In this document: in pieces, positions 14,941 to 25,066 of the stretch
How the letters are laid out: each line of letters opens with the position of its first letter
How positions within the stretch are numbered: position 1 is the stretch's first letter
Assembly (NCBI GenBank): GCA_964631125.1
Contig: CAZVYN010000048.1
Location: forward strand, 1-32,587
DNA: 32,587 nt
Direction of reading: 5' to 3'
DNA from: CAZVYN01 sp964631125
GTDB taxonomy: Bacteria; Eisenbacteria; RBG-16-71-46; CAIMUX01
Program-made: the position numbers and the translations under genes
The notes under the pieces: generated by a model
Told to the model about the DNA's origin: nothing
The model's database searches: none
What the model saw: the letters and a program-made list of their open reading frames with translations, nothing else

Positions 14941-15984
14941 TTACTGGAGCGTCTTGAGGTATTCGATCATGACGCGGATCTCGTCGTCCTTGATCCGACC
15001 CTGGAAGGTCGGCATCACGGCCTCGAAGCCCGCCGCAACCTTTGCGTTCGGCTCCAGGATCGACTCGCGCACGTAGTTCTCGTCGACGGTCACGCTGCCT
15101 CCGCCCTGCAGCGCCTGGCTGTGACCCCAGATGCCCTTGAAGGTCGGGCCGGTGCTGGCGACACCGTCGATGGAGTGGCACTGTTTGCAGCCGTACTTCT
15201 GGTAGACCTTCATCCCAGCTTCAACCGGCGGCAGTTTCGCGATGAAATCGCCCTCTTCGTCCAGCCACTTCTGAAATTCGCCGGTCGGATGGACGACCGT
15301 CTTCGTCAGCATGTCCGAGTGCCCCTTGCCGCAGTACTCGGTGCAGTAGACGTCGAACGTCCCCGCCCTTGTGGCCCGGAACCAGAGCGAGGTGTACCGC
15401 CCCGGGATGACGTCCTGCTTCACGCGAAACGCGGGGATGAAGAAGCTGTGGAGGACGTCCTGCGACGACATGACCAGCTTGACCGGCGTGTCGACCGGGA
15501 CGTGCAGCTCGCTGGCCGAGACGCCGTTCGGGTAAGTGAAGAGCCAACTCCACTTCTGCCCGGTGACCGAGACCGTGTACGCGTTGCCCGGCGCGGTCGC
15601 CAGGTCCATGTATCCCTTGAAGCCGAGCCAGAAGATGACGACCACGAGGAAGAGCGGGATGATCGTCCAGGTCACTTCCAACGGCGTGTTGTGGCTCGCC
15701 TGACTGAGCGCGGCGTCGCCCGGCTTCTGCTGCCGATAGCGTGCGATGAAGTAGATCATCAGCGCGACGATCAGCACGAAGAAGAAGATGCAGATCCAGA
15801 GCACGAAGTCGTAGAGCGCGTCGACCTGGTACGCGGTGACCGACGCCTGTTCCGGCATCCAGAAAGTCGGGCCGCGCTCATTCGCGGCGCCGGCGGAACT
15901 CCCGAACAGGCCCGCCGAGAGGCCGAGCAGCAGCAGGAGGAACCGAACCGAGAGCGAGCGGCCGGTCGAGAGCAGGTAGATCAT
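14941..15984 (-). CDS. ctaC: Cytochrome c oxidase subunit II with fused cytochrome c domain (caa3)
   Basis: Receives electrons and passes them through CuA to subunit I. Layout: signal sequence (RFLLLLLGLSAGLFGSSAGA), two helices (about 56-78 and 103-125), and a periplasmic cupredoxin domain with GQKWSW, the CuA site H..CTEYCGKGHSDM. After about residue 255 comes a cytochrome c domain with heme motif CKQCH and a probable axial Met in AVMPTF. The fusion defines a caa3 enzyme, which can accept electrons directly from ACIII. The start is ATG 15984, overlapping the SCO stop as ATGA; the frame is open further upstream inside SCO but that part is not family-like. 347 residues. Confidence 0.96.
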   Translation of the reverse strand: MIYLLSTGRSLSVRFLLLLLGLSAGLFGSSAGAANERGPTFWMPEQASVTAYQVDALYDFVLWICIFFFVLIVALMIYFIARYRQQKPGDAALSQASHNTPLEVTWTIIPLFLVVVIFWLGFKGYMDLATAPGNAYTVSVTGQKWSWLFTYPNGVSASELHVPVDTPVKLVMSSQDVLHSFFIPAFRVKQDVIPGRYTSLWFRATRAGTFDVYCTEYCGKGHSDMLTKTVVHPTGEFQKWLDEEGDFIAKLPPVEAGMKVYQKYGCKQCHSIDGVASTGPTFKGIWGHSQALQGGGSVTVDENYVRESILEPNAKVAAGFEAVMPTFQGRIKDDEIRVMIEYLKTLQ

Positions 15985-16829
15985 CCGTGCTGAACTCCCG
16001 GCGAGTCGGTCCGTGGGCGACGTCCGCCGCGTAGCCAATTGGTCAACAGCCAACCGCCGAGGACGACGGCGGTGAGCGCGCCCCCCATCCGCATGATGTT
16101 CATGGCGGCGGGAGCATAGCGGCCTCGCGTCTCGTCGTAGTGGAAACACAAGAGAAGCAGTCGATCCATGGCGGTTCCGACCCGACCTTGCGAAGCCTCC
16201 ACCATGGAGTACCGCAAGGTCTGCGGGTCGAACTGGACGCCGTAGAGATAGCGAGAGACGCGCCCCTCCGGCGTGATGATCCAAGCCACCGCGGGATGCG
16301 CGTACTGGCCGGTCTGCGGGTCGTACTCGTACTGGAAGCCGACCGTCTCCGCCAGCCGCACGATCGCGTCGTTCTGACCGACGAGGAAGTGCCACCCCTC
16401 TCCCGCGGCCTCGCGACCATACTCGGTCACATAGGTCTTCTTCTTCTCGAAGGCGAGGGCGGGAGACTCGCGGTGATTGATGCTCACCGTCACGATCTCG
16501 AACTCGTTCCCGGCCGTCCATTCGAGGCCGCGCAGACCTTCGACCAGGCCGTTGAGTTGAAGCGTGCAAAGCATCGGACAGGAGTAGTAGTTCAGCGTGA
16601 GCAGCACCGGCTTGCCCTGGCCGAAGTAGTCGCCCAAGCGCACCGTGTTCGTGCGTTCGTCGACGAAGGTCAGGTCGAGCGGGAGCTGCGCTTCCAGGTG
16701 CTCGACGATGTCGGCCCCGTCGGCCTCCTTCGGCACCGGCCGCAGGATCTGAGCGTCCGCGCGCAGCGAGAAGAACAGCGGCGAGGCCACGCCGACGACC
16801 AGAGCAAGCAACGCCTTCAAGTTCGTCAT
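15981..16829 (-). CDS. SCO1/SenC-family copper chaperone with C-terminal membrane helix
   Basis: A thioredoxin-fold protein that delivers copper to the CuA site of oxidase subunit II or reduces its cysteines. It has a signal-like N-terminus (LKALLALVVGVASPLFFSLRADA), a copper-binding CPMLC (about residue 91) and a later conserved histidine in QYAHPAVAW, completing the CxxxC...H metal site. Unusually it ends with a membrane helix, GGALTAVVLGGWLLTNWL, and a basic tail, so the protein may be tethered at its C-terminus. The start is ATG 16829, one base after the upstream gene's stop; the frame continues upstream but overlaps that gene. Position just before subunit II fits its role. 282 residues. 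Confidence 0.93.
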   Translation of the reverse strand: MTNLKALLALVVGVASPLFFSLRADAQILRPVPKEADGADIVEHLEAQLPLDLTFVDERTNTVRLGDYFGQGKPVLLTLNYYSCPMLCTLQLNGLVEGLRGLEWTAGNEFEIVTVSINHRESPALAFEKKKTYVTEYGREAAGEGWHFLVGQNDAIVRLAETVGFQYEYDPQTGQYAHPAVAWIITPEGRVSRYLYGVQFDPQTLRYSMVEASQGRVGTAMDRLLLLCFHYDETRGRYAPAAMNIMRMGGALTAVVLGGWLLTNWLRGGRRPRTDSPGVQHG

Positions 16830-16830
16830 C

Positions 16831-17211
16831 TCAGTTCTCGGTCCCGGCGGCCAGACGCGCCCGCACCGATTCCTCGCGGACGACGAGCTCCATCGCGCGA
16901 TCGATCGAGATCGCCACGACTCCCTGCTCACGGTCGATCCAGGCGTACTCCTTCAGATGCGCCTGCGCCTCGGCGCGGGCCGAGACGAGCGCCTCCGGCG
17001 GGACGCCGTACTGCTTCTTGACGTACTCCTGCTCGCGCTCGACATAGAAGAGCGTCTGCAGGCCGACCACACAGAGGTAGACCAGGACGAACCCGACGAA
17101 GAGCACGACCGCCGTCGGGGCGGCCGCGGGATCGCCGTCCCCCGGGATGAAGGGCTTGCTCGACGTCCCTTCGGGTGCGTGACCCGATGCGTGAGTTGGC
17201 GCGTGACTCAT
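16831..17211 (-). CDS. Small one-helix protein of the ACIII-caa3 cluster, function unknown
   Basis: A 126-residue protein with a His/Pro/Gly-rich N-terminus, one helix (TAVVLFVGFVLVYLCVVGLQ, about 33-52) and a soluble domain. The C-terminal segment YAWIDREQGVVAISIDRAMELVV resembles small uncharacterised proteins I recall from other ACIII/oxidase clusters. No metal motif or cofactor site is visible. It lies 13 bases after actF and ends one base before SCO, so it is made with the complex. It may be a small subunit of ACIII (Rhodothermus ACIII has additional small subunits) or an assembly factor; I cannot tell. Confidence 0.85.
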   Translation of the reverse strand: MSHAPTHASGHAPEGTSSKPFIPGDGDPAAAPTAVVLFVGFVLVYLCVVGLQTLFYVEREQEYVKKQYGVPPEALVSARAEAQAHLKEYAWIDREQGVVAISIDRAMELVVREESVRARLAAGTEN

Positions 17212-17224
17212 AGTCCTCGAGTCC

Positions 17225-18427
17225 TCAAGCGTTCTCGAAGGCGAGTGAATCGGGCAGACGCGGATCCCGCTCTGGAATCAGCGATTTGTCGCGCAACCGC
17301 CAAGCGGCCGCCGCGACGAAGACTCCTCCGATTCCGAGCAGGCTGGTCAAATCGGCCAGATGGTACGGGACCCGGCCGGCGTGCGCCCCAGGCATGACGA
17401 CCCAGTAGAGGTCGACGTAGTGCATGACGAGCATCCAGACCGCCCAGAATCCGAGGATCTTGGTCCGCCGCTTGGCCGTGCGAGAAAGGAGGCCGCAGAA
17501 CGGGATGACGAAGTGGGCGAAGAGCAGGAAGTAGCTGAACGCCTCCCAGTCTCCGTCGATGCGCATGCGGTACCAGATGGTCTCTTCGGGGATGTTCGCG
17601 TACCAGATGAGCATGAACTGCGAGAACCCGATGTAGGCCCAGAAGATCGTGAACGCGAACATCAGCTTGCCCAGGTCATGGTAGTGCTCGGGCGTGATCG
17701 CGGTGCGGACCCGTCCCGCCGACTGGAGCCAGATCGAGATCAGCGCCAGCAGCGCGAAACAGCCGAGGAACCCTCCGGCGAAGAAGTAGACCCCGAAGAT
17801 CGTGCTGTACCACGTAGGGCTCAGCGTCATGAGCAGATCGATCGCGGCGAAGCTCGTGGTGATCGCGAGCCCGATGACGGCGGGCGCGGCCGTCCTTTCC
17901 ATCGAGAGCGAGATGGCGACGCCGCCCTCCTTGTCTTGCCGCAGCGACCGGCCCAAGAAGTAGCGAGAGACCAGGGTCCAGACGAGGAAGAAGATCACCC
18001 AGCGCGCGATGAAGAACGTCAGATTGAGGTACGGCGCCTTGTGTTGCAGGAGCGGATCGGCGGCGACCGCCTCGGGGCGCGCCCACGGGTAGAGGGCGCC
18101 GAGGCCGAGCAGGATCGGAACGAAGAAGAGCGCGAGGAGCGGGAGATTGGCCGCGATCGACTCCGCCTGGCGCCGCACCACGACGCTCCACGACGCGCCG
18201 ACCAGATGCTGGATGAGGACGAAGAACATCGCGCCGAGCGAGAGGCTGAGGAAGTAGGAGAAGGCAACGAGCCACGACTGCAGCACACGCGTAGCGCCGG
18301 CCCCGACGAACGCCAGAGCGAGGGTAGCCAGAAGGCCGACCCCGCCAACGATCGCCGCGACGCGAATCGTCCGGCCGCCCAATTCTCCCAGCCGCCAGTC
18401 GCTACGGTCGGCCGTCGTGCTCGCCAT
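17225..18427 (-). CDS. actF: Alternative complex III subunit ActF (NrfD/PsrC-like membrane protein)
   Basis: A polytopic membrane subunit of the quinol:cytochrome c oxidoreductase ACIII, paralogous to ActC. About ten helices are visible, e.g. VAAIVGGVGLLATLALAFVG, SWLVAFSYFLSLSLGAMFFV, LFFVPILLGLGALYPWA and FARWVIFFLVW-like FIARWVIFFLVW. The segment GKLMFAFTIFWAYIGFSQFM and the late MLVMHYVDLYWVVMPG are typical of the ActF family (quinol:cytochrome c oxidoreductase quinone-binding subunit 2). The start is ATG 18427 with AGAGGGA upstream; the frame is open upstream into actE but is not homologous there. 400 residues. It follows actE after 47 bases. Confidence 0.93.
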   Translation of the reverse strand: MASTTADRSDWRLGELGGRTIRVAAIVGGVGLLATLALAFVGAGATRVLQSWLVAFSYFLSLSLGAMFFVLIQHLVGASWSVVVRRQAESIAANLPLLALFFVPILLGLGALYPWARPEAVAADPLLQHKAPYLNLTFFIARWVIFFLVWTLVSRYFLGRSLRQDKEGGVAISLSMERTAAPAVIGLAITTSFAAIDLLMTLSPTWYSTIFGVYFFAGGFLGCFALLALISIWLQSAGRVRTAITPEHYHDLGKLMFAFTIFWAYIGFSQFMLIWYANIPEETIWYRMRIDGDWEAFSYFLLFAHFVIPFCGLLSRTAKRRTKILGFWAVWMLVMHYVDLYWVVMPGAHAGRVPYHLADLTSLLGIGGVFVAAAAWRLRDKSLIPERDPRLPDSLAFENA

Positions 18428-18474
18428 CGTCCCTCTTCTCCGTCCTTCGATTCTCGAGTTCAGTTCGTCCCGAC

Positions 18475-19116
18475 TCACGGCATCGAAGGCCGCACATCGG
18501 GCGGCACATCGTTGATCCTCGCGTCTCGAGTCCGTTGCAGCGCTCTCACGTAGGCGACGATCGCCCACCGATCCGACTCCGGGATCTGAGATCCATAGGC
18601 CGGCATGGTGCGGATCCCGTTGGTGATCGTGTTGAAGAGGTGGCCCACCGGGCGCGCCCGGACCGTCGCATCGTGGTACGACAGCGGACGAACCCAGGTC
18701 CCCTCGGCCAGCTCCTCGGCCCGCCGACTCACGACCCCGGTTCCCGCGCCATCCAGTCCGTGACAGGGGCTGCAGTAGATCTCGAACCGCGCCTGACCTC
18801 GCAGCATCGTCGCCTCGGTCACCGGTTGCGGGAACTCGGTCGCCCAGGCGTCCGCCACCACGCCGCGGTGGAAATGCTCGTCGAGGCGCGCCTCTCCGCG
18901 CGCCACGGTCCCGCCCGGCGGCAGCCGCATGGCGCGCCCATCGGCGAACATCGGGTTGGCCGCCTGCGCCTTGAATTTCTGCTGCACGTCCATGTCGAGG
19001 ATCAGGTGAATGCGCGGCTTGTCGAACCGCGTCGCGCGCGCTCGCGCGATGAGGAAGAACGGAATCAACGACAACGTCGTGAGGACCGCGAGCGTGGGGA
19101 CGACCCAACGTGGCAT
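18475..19116 (-). CDS. actE: Alternative complex III monoheme cytochrome c subunit ActE
   Basis: A membrane-anchored cytochrome c that passes electrons from ACIII onward. It has an N-terminal helix (WVVPTLAVLTTLSLIPFFLI), then a linker with MDVQQKFKAQAANPMFADGR as in ActE proteins. One heme motif, CSPCH (about residue 119), lies in FEIYCSPCHGLDGAGTG, and a probable axial Met in RTMPAYGSQI. The ATG at 19116 overlaps the actD stop (TGATG). The longer open frame to 19563 lies inside actD and is rejected. 213 residues, normal for the family. Confidence 0.93.
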   Translation of the reverse strand: MPRWVVPTLAVLTTLSLIPFFLIARARATRFDKPRIHLILDMDVQQKFKAQAANPMFADGRAMRLPPGGTVARGEARLDEHFHRGVVADAWATEFPQPVTEATMLRGQARFEIYCSPCHGLDGAGTGVVSRRAEELAEGTWVRPLSYHDATVRARPVGHLFNTITNGIRTMPAYGSQIPESDRWAIVAYVRALQRTRDARINDVPPDVRPSMP

Positions 19117-19679
19117 CACGGGTTCGAGTCCTCCAGTTCTTCGACCGCAGTCCCGCCGAGCGACTGCAGGAGCGCCCCGGTTCGCTGGCGGTCGAACTTC
19201 GGATCGCCGGCCTCGATCCCGATGAAGAACCGGTCTCGGGTCACGCGGCGAAAGCGTTCGCTGTTGAAGATCGGTTGGTTGAGCGTGGGCATGCGGTTGA
19301 ACGCGAGCAGGCCGACGAGCGTGCCGATGGCGGTGAACAGCACGGTCAACTCGAAGATGACCGGGACGTTCGCCGGGAGGCTCCAGGTCGGCTTCCCGCT
19401 GATCAGATAAGGATAGTCCACGGCGTTCATCCACCATTGCATGAGGACGCCGGTCGCGAGGCCGGTGATTCCGCAGGCCAGAATGAAGAGCGGCAGCTTC
19501 GTGTAGCTCACACCCATCGCCCCGTCCAGACCGTGCACCGGAAACGGCGTGTAGGCGTCCCACTTGGTGTAGCCGGCGTCACGCACCCGTTCGGCCCCAT
19601 GGAGGAGCGTATCCACTGACTCGAACTCCACGAGGAGTCCGGCCAGCGTGGATCCGCGCGATTCCCCTGTTCGTTGCAC
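19116..19679 (-). CDS. actD: Alternative complex III subunit ActD (DUF3341)
   Basis: A membrane subunit of ACIII with two helices. The N-terminal soluble part includes the family hallmark YTKWDAYTPFPVHGLDGAMG (about 42-61), followed by helices LPLFILACGITGLATGVLM and ANVPVIFELTVLFTAIGTLV. A final soluble segment reads TRDRFFIGIEAGD. The start is GTG 19679 behind a strong GAGGGGGAGGGGA; the frame stays open upstream but only inside actC. 187 residues. The gene lies 14 bases after actC and overlaps actE. Confidence 0.93.
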   Translation of the reverse strand: MQRTGESRGSTLAGLLVEFESVDTLLHGAERVRDAGYTKWDAYTPFPVHGLDGAMGVSYTKLPLFILACGITGLATGVLMQWWMNAVDYPYLISGKPTWSLPANVPVIFELTVLFTAIGTLVGLLAFNRMPTLNQPIFNSERFRRVTRDRFFIGIEAGDPKFDRQRTGALLQSLGGTAVEELEDSNP

Positions 19680-19693
19680 GGTTCCCCTCCCCC

Positions 19694-21133
<1,440 letters not shown>

Positions 21134-21189
21134 CGCGAGAGCTCTCCCCTACTTCCGCCATCAACCCAGCCGCGATAACCCTTCCGCGA

Positions 21190-24100
21190 TCAACCATGAT
21201 GCGGGTCCTGCGGGACCGGCGTGTCCCCCTCGTGACCGTGCTCGGCGCCGCCGTCAACCGGATTGCGCAGCCGCGCGAGATAGACCGTGCGCGGACGCGT
21301 GAACAACTCGGCCAGCATCGAGTAGGCGCGCGGATGGTCCTGCGCCTTGCGCACCCGGCTCTCGGGATCGTTCAGATCGCCGAAGGCGATCGCCTGCGTC
21401 GGACAGGCCTGCGCGCAGGCCGGCGTGATCTCGCCGTCGCGCACCCGTCGCTGGTCGTTCTTCGCGCGGATCTTGACGGAGTTGATGCGCTGTACGCAGT
21501 AGGTACACTTCTCCATCACCCCGCGGGCGCGCACCGTCACCTCTGGATTGAACTGCATCTTCTCCAGCGGCGTCAGGTGCTTGTGGTAGTTGAAGAAGTT
21601 GAACCGACGGACCTTGTACGGGCAGTTGTTGGAGCAGTATCTCGTCCCGATGCACCGGTTGTAGACCTGATCGTTCAGCCCTTCGTGGCTGTGCACGGTC
21701 GCCGCCACCGGGCAGACCTGCTCGCACGGCGCGTTCTCGCAATGCTGACAGGTGACCGGCTGATAGGCGATCGCTGCCTCCTCCGGATTCCCCGCGAAGT
21801 AGCGGTCGACGCGAATCCAGTGCATCTCACGTCCCTTGCCGACCTGCGTCTTGCCGACCACCGGGATGTTGTTCTCGGCCTGACAGGCGACGACGCAACT
21901 CCCGCAACCGGTGCACGAGTTGAGATCGATGGCCATGCCCCACTTGTAGCCGTCGTACGCCTGCTGATTCCAGAGCGGAGCCTCGAAGGCGTGCGGACCG
22001 ATGTGCTTGGCGAACTCCGGATGGTGTTGGAACTCCGCCACGGTGCCCTCGCGCACGAGTTCGTGCACGCGGCTCGTCCGTTCCTTCTCGCCGACCTTGT
22101 CGATCGCATGATGATCCTGCGTGGAGACGAGCTTGTAGCTCCGCCCCGCGCGCTCCACCTGGACGCCCGCCACCGCGAACTGCGCGTTCGAGGTGCGGAG
22201 GCGGAAGGCGTCGAAGCCGGCGCCCTCTGCGATCTTGCCGGCCGCGGCGCGGCCGTGCCCCAGCGTGATCGCGAGCGAACGCTTGGCCTGGCCGGGCTGC
22301 ACCCAGACCGGCGCGTCCATCACGCGGCCGTCCGCAGTCACGCGCAGGACATCGCCGTCCTTCACCCCGAGTTCACTCGCGGTGGAGGGATCGACGAGGA
22401 GCGCGTTGTCCCAGGTCAACTTGCTGATCGGGTCGGGCATCTCCTGCAGCCACGGATTGTTGGCGAAGCGGCCGTCGTAGAACTTGAGGTCGGGCAGGAA
22501 CGCCAATTCGAATCCGTCCGCCTTCGGCGCGGCCGGCGCGCCCGCCATGCGCGCCGCGAGCGCATCGGCCTGCAGGGCCGGAGTGATCGGTGCGAAGCCG
22601 GTTCCTGTCACGACTCCGTCGTGCAACGCCTGGCGCCAACGCGGCTCGAACTGTTCCGGGCCCATCAACTCCGCCCAGACTCCGCGCATCAGGTCGTATC
22701 CCTTGCGCGCCGGTTCGTCCAACACGAGCCCGATCACTTCAATCGGAGTCCGCCCCGCGAAGAGCGGCTCGATCAACGGCTGCTGGGCGCAGATGCTGCC
22801 GTCGTAGGCCCGCGAGTCTCCCCACGATTCGAGGTAGTGCGCGCGCGGCAGATGCCAGGTGCACAGTTCGGAGGTCTCGTCGACGTAGAGGCCGAGGCGG
22901 ATGCGAACCTCGGCCCGCGCCATCGCCGCGCCGAAGTCGAGATCGACCGGCGCGTCGTGCGCCGGATTTCCGCCCAGGATGAGCAGCGTGCCGATCTCTC
23001 CCGTGGTGAGCGCCTCGCGCAGAGCGCGGATCGACTCGACGTGCGAAAGGCGCGTCGGCTCCGGATCGGCGGTGTAGAGCACCGTCGTTCCGATCGAGCC
23101 GAGGGCGCTGTTGAGCAGATGCCCGATTGCCTGCACCGCCGGACTCTGCGAGGGGCCGACCGCCACGAGCGCCCGGCCGCCATGCCGCACGAGATCGGCC
23201 ACCATGGCCACGGCGATCGCCGGTAGCGGTTCGCTCCCGCGTCTCGCCTCGAGCGCCGCGCGAACCGAAGGCGTGAAGACCGGGGACGCAACATGCGTCG
23301 CCACTTCGAGCGCCACCCCAGCTGCGATCCGTCCCACTTCGCTCGGGAGCACGGCCAACCGATGGTCCGCCATCGCGCCGGTCAGCGTGTACGCCGGCTC
23401 GACCACGTAGAGTCGGAGCTCCGACGTTTCAGCCTGCCCATGACCATCGAGGCGAGCCTCGCCGGTGCGCGCCCCCACGAGATCCCGAGCGTTGGTGATC
23501 GCCGCCGGATGCGTCCCGAGGAGATCCTCGTCGAAGGAGACGACGACGCGCGCGCGCGCGGGCCGGTAGTGCACGCGCATCGGCTGACCGAAGGCCCAGC
23601 CGGTCGATTCACGTTCGACGTCGCGCGAGATCGCTTCGTACTCGAACCATCGCGCGCCTGGCATGGACTCGTGGAGCCGGCCGCGCAGCCTCGCGAGAGT
23701 GGGAGAGCTGCTCGCCTCCGCCAGGATCGCAAAGTTCGCCCCTTCTCCGGCGCGAACTCCAGCGAAGTGCGCGGCGACGAACTGCTCGAACTCCGGCCAG
23801 GACGAACTGAGGAGTTCGCGGCCGTCGCTCTTCAAGACCGACCGGCTTCGTTCGGGGTCGTACATCTCCAGCACGGTCGCCTGCGTCAACGCGTCGGTGC
23901 CGCCGCGATTCTCGGGATGGAGCGGGTTCCCTTCGATCTTGATCGGTCGACCGTCGTAACTCGTGACGACGAGCCCGCGTCCGTTGCCGCCCAGCTCGAA
24001 GGTGGTTGCGTACTGCGACGGCACACCGTCCATGCGACCCGCGGGACGGCCCGTGTACGGGAGGATCTTCTCCTCGGGCCAACGGCACGCGGTCAATCCG

Positions 24101-24276
24101 GCCATTCCGAGCGACGCGCCCATCAACTTGAAGAAGTCGCGGCGGGTCGTCGGGCCGAGCCACTCCGACGGATTGGACGAGACCTGCTCCTCGAGGAACG
24201 CGCGGAACTCCGGCGTGTCGGCCCGTTCTTCCAGGCTCCGCCAGTAGTCGCGCTGGTGCGATGCGTCGCGGTCCAT
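21190..24276 (-). CDS. actB: Alternative complex III subunit ActB (molybdopterin-oxidoreductase-like and Fe-S fusion)
   Basis: The large periplasmic subunit of ACIII, a fusion of a molybdopterin-oxidoreductase-like domain (which in known ACIII holds no Mo cofactor) and a ferredoxin-like domain with several Fe-S clusters. Residues about 44-65 are a twin-arginine type signal, TRRDFFKLMGASLGMAGLTAC, ending in a cysteine that could be lipidated. From about residue 780 the Fe-S part shows CTGCGSCVVAC, CQHCENAPCEQVCP, CIGTRYCSNNCPY and a CTYC...CAQACPTQAI set, enough for three or four clusters. The start is ATG 24276 with AGGGGA upstream, 8 bases after actA; the longer frame lies in actA. 1028 residues, as expected. 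Confidence 0.96.
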   Translation of the reverse strand: MDRDASHQRDYWRSLEERADTPEFRAFLEEQVSSNPSEWLGPTTRRDFFKLMGASLGMAGLTACRWPEEKILPYTGRPAGRMDGVPSQYATTFELGGNGRGLVVTSYDGRPIKIEGNPLHPENRGGTDALTQATVLEMYDPERSRSVLKSDGRELLSSSWPEFEQFVAAHFAGVRAGEGANFAILAEASSSPTLARLRGRLHESMPGARWFEYEAISRDVERESTGWAFGQPMRVHYRPARARVVVSFDEDLLGTHPAAITNARDLVGARTGEARLDGHGQAETSELRLYVVEPAYTLTGAMADHRLAVLPSEVGRIAAGVALEVATHVASPVFTPSVRAALEARRGSEPLPAIAVAMVADLVRHGGRALVAVGPSQSPAVQAIGHLLNSALGSIGTTVLYTADPEPTRLSHVESIRALREALTTGEIGTLLILGGNPAHDAPVDLDFGAAMARAEVRIRLGLYVDETSELCTWHLPRAHYLESWGDSRAYDGSICAQQPLIEPLFAGRTPIEVIGLVLDEPARKGYDLMRGVWAELMGPEQFEPRWRQALHDGVVTGTGFAPITPALQADALAARMAGAPAAPKADGFELAFLPDLKFYDGRFANNPWLQEMPDPISKLTWDNALLVDPSTASELGVKDGDVLRVTADGRVMDAPVWVQPGQAKRSLAITLGHGRAAAGKIAEGAGFDAFRLRTSNAQFAVAGVQVERAGRSYKLVSTQDHHAIDKVGEKERTSRVHELVREGTVAEFQHHPEFAKHIGPHAFEAPLWNQQAYDGYKWGMAIDLNSCTGCGSCVVACQAENNIPVVGKTQVGKGREMHWIRVDRYFAGNPEEAAIAYQPVTCQHCENAPCEQVCPVAATVHSHEGLNDQVYNRCIGTRYCSNNCPYKVRRFNFFNYHKHLTPLEKMQFNPEVTVRARGVMEKCTYCVQRINSVKIRAKNDQRRVRDGEITPACAQACPTQAIAFGDLNDPESRVRKAQDHPRAYSMLAELFTRPRTVYLARLRNPVDGGAEHGHEGDTPVPQDPHHG

Positions 24277-24284
24277 CGGTTCCC

Positions 24285-24935
24285 CTATCGGTGGCAGGTA
24301 GAGCAGTCGGTCGACGGATTGATCTGCAGCGCCTGACGCACCTGGCGACCGGTTTCCGCGGGGTCTCCGGGCGGCGTCCAGTCCATCTTCGTGACGAACT
24401 CGGGCGGACGCAGCCGCGCATCGGGATTGCGGTGACAGTCGAGACAGAAGGCCATACTCAGCGGCTTCGCCTGATAGACCTCTTCCATCTGATCGACGCG
24501 GCCGTGGCACTCGACGCATCCGACACCGCGGGTCACGTGCGCGCTGTGGTTGAAATAGACGAAGTCGGGCAGGTCATGGACCTTCACCCAGGGGACGGGA
24601 TTGCCCGATCCATAGCTCTCGCGCACCGGCAGAAGCTTCGGACTCTCGGCGCGGACCTGCTTGTGGCACCCCATGCAGGTCTGGGTGGGCGGGATGGCCG
24701 CGAATCCGGCCTTCTCCACCGTCGTGTGGCAATAGCGACAGTCCATGCCGAGTTGGCCGACATGGACGGCGTGGCTGTACGGCACCGGCTGTTTGGGCAT
24801 GTGCCCGACGACACGCGTGGTGGGCCAGAAACCGAAGTAGACGAGGGCGAGGATGTAGACGGGAGCTCCGAGGAGGACAGCGCCGACCACGGGCCGGATC
24901 GTGTCCACCCACTTCGGGAAGATGTTTCCGCTCAT
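24285..24935 (-). CDS. actA: Alternative complex III pentaheme cytochrome c subunit ActA
   Basis: A membrane-anchored multiheme cytochrome that takes electrons from ActB. Five heme motifs are present: CRYCH, CMGCH, CVECH, CLDCH and CSTCH, the last at the C-terminus. They follow one N-terminal helix (VVGAVLLGAPVYILALVYFG). The segment PYSHAVHVGQLGMDCRYCH and the FNHSAHVTRGVGCVECHG segment are typical of the family. The start is ATG 24935 with GGAG 6 bases upstream; upstream codons in the open frame are not conserved. 216 residues. First gene of the act-cox operon. Confidence 0.95.
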   Translation of the reverse strand: MSGNIFPKWVDTIRPVVGAVLLGAPVYILALVYFGFWPTTRVVGHMPKQPVPYSHAVHVGQLGMDCRYCHTTVEKAGFAAIPPTQTCMGCHKQVRAESPKLLPVRESYGSGNPVPWVKVHDLPDFVYFNHSAHVTRGVGCVECHGRVDQMEEVYQAKPLSMAFCLDCHRNPDARLRPPEFVTKMDWTPPGDPAETGRQVRQALQINPSTDCSTCHR

Positions 24936-25037
24936 TCCGGCTCCAAGTCGCGCCCACTGCCTCTGGAGATGCCTCGTCCGCTTCCCAAGGAGGCGTCCGT
25001 TGCTTCCCCGAACGTGCATCCGTTCACAAGCCCGGGC

Positions 25038-25066
25038 ACGCTAGCATCGCGCCCCAGGAGCGTCAA
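25038..25066 (-). promoter_or_regulatory. Candidate sigma-70-type promoter of the act-cox operon
   Basis: On the minus strand TTGACG (25066-25061) and TAGCGT (25043-25038) are separated by 17 bases, about 100 bases before actA. The -35 box matches five of six consensus bases, the -10 only three. The -35 overlaps the stop of the acyl-CoA ligase gene. Position is right for the first gene of a 13-gene operon, but the -10 is weak. Confidence 0.35.

Noticed and set aside
13233..14957. 574-codon plus-strand frame opposite oxidase subunit I
   Set aside because: Antisense artefact; subunit I is unmistakable on the minus strand.
21196..23226. 676-codon plus-strand frame opposite actB
   Set aside because: Antisense artefact; no motif, while the minus strand has Fe-S motifs throughout.
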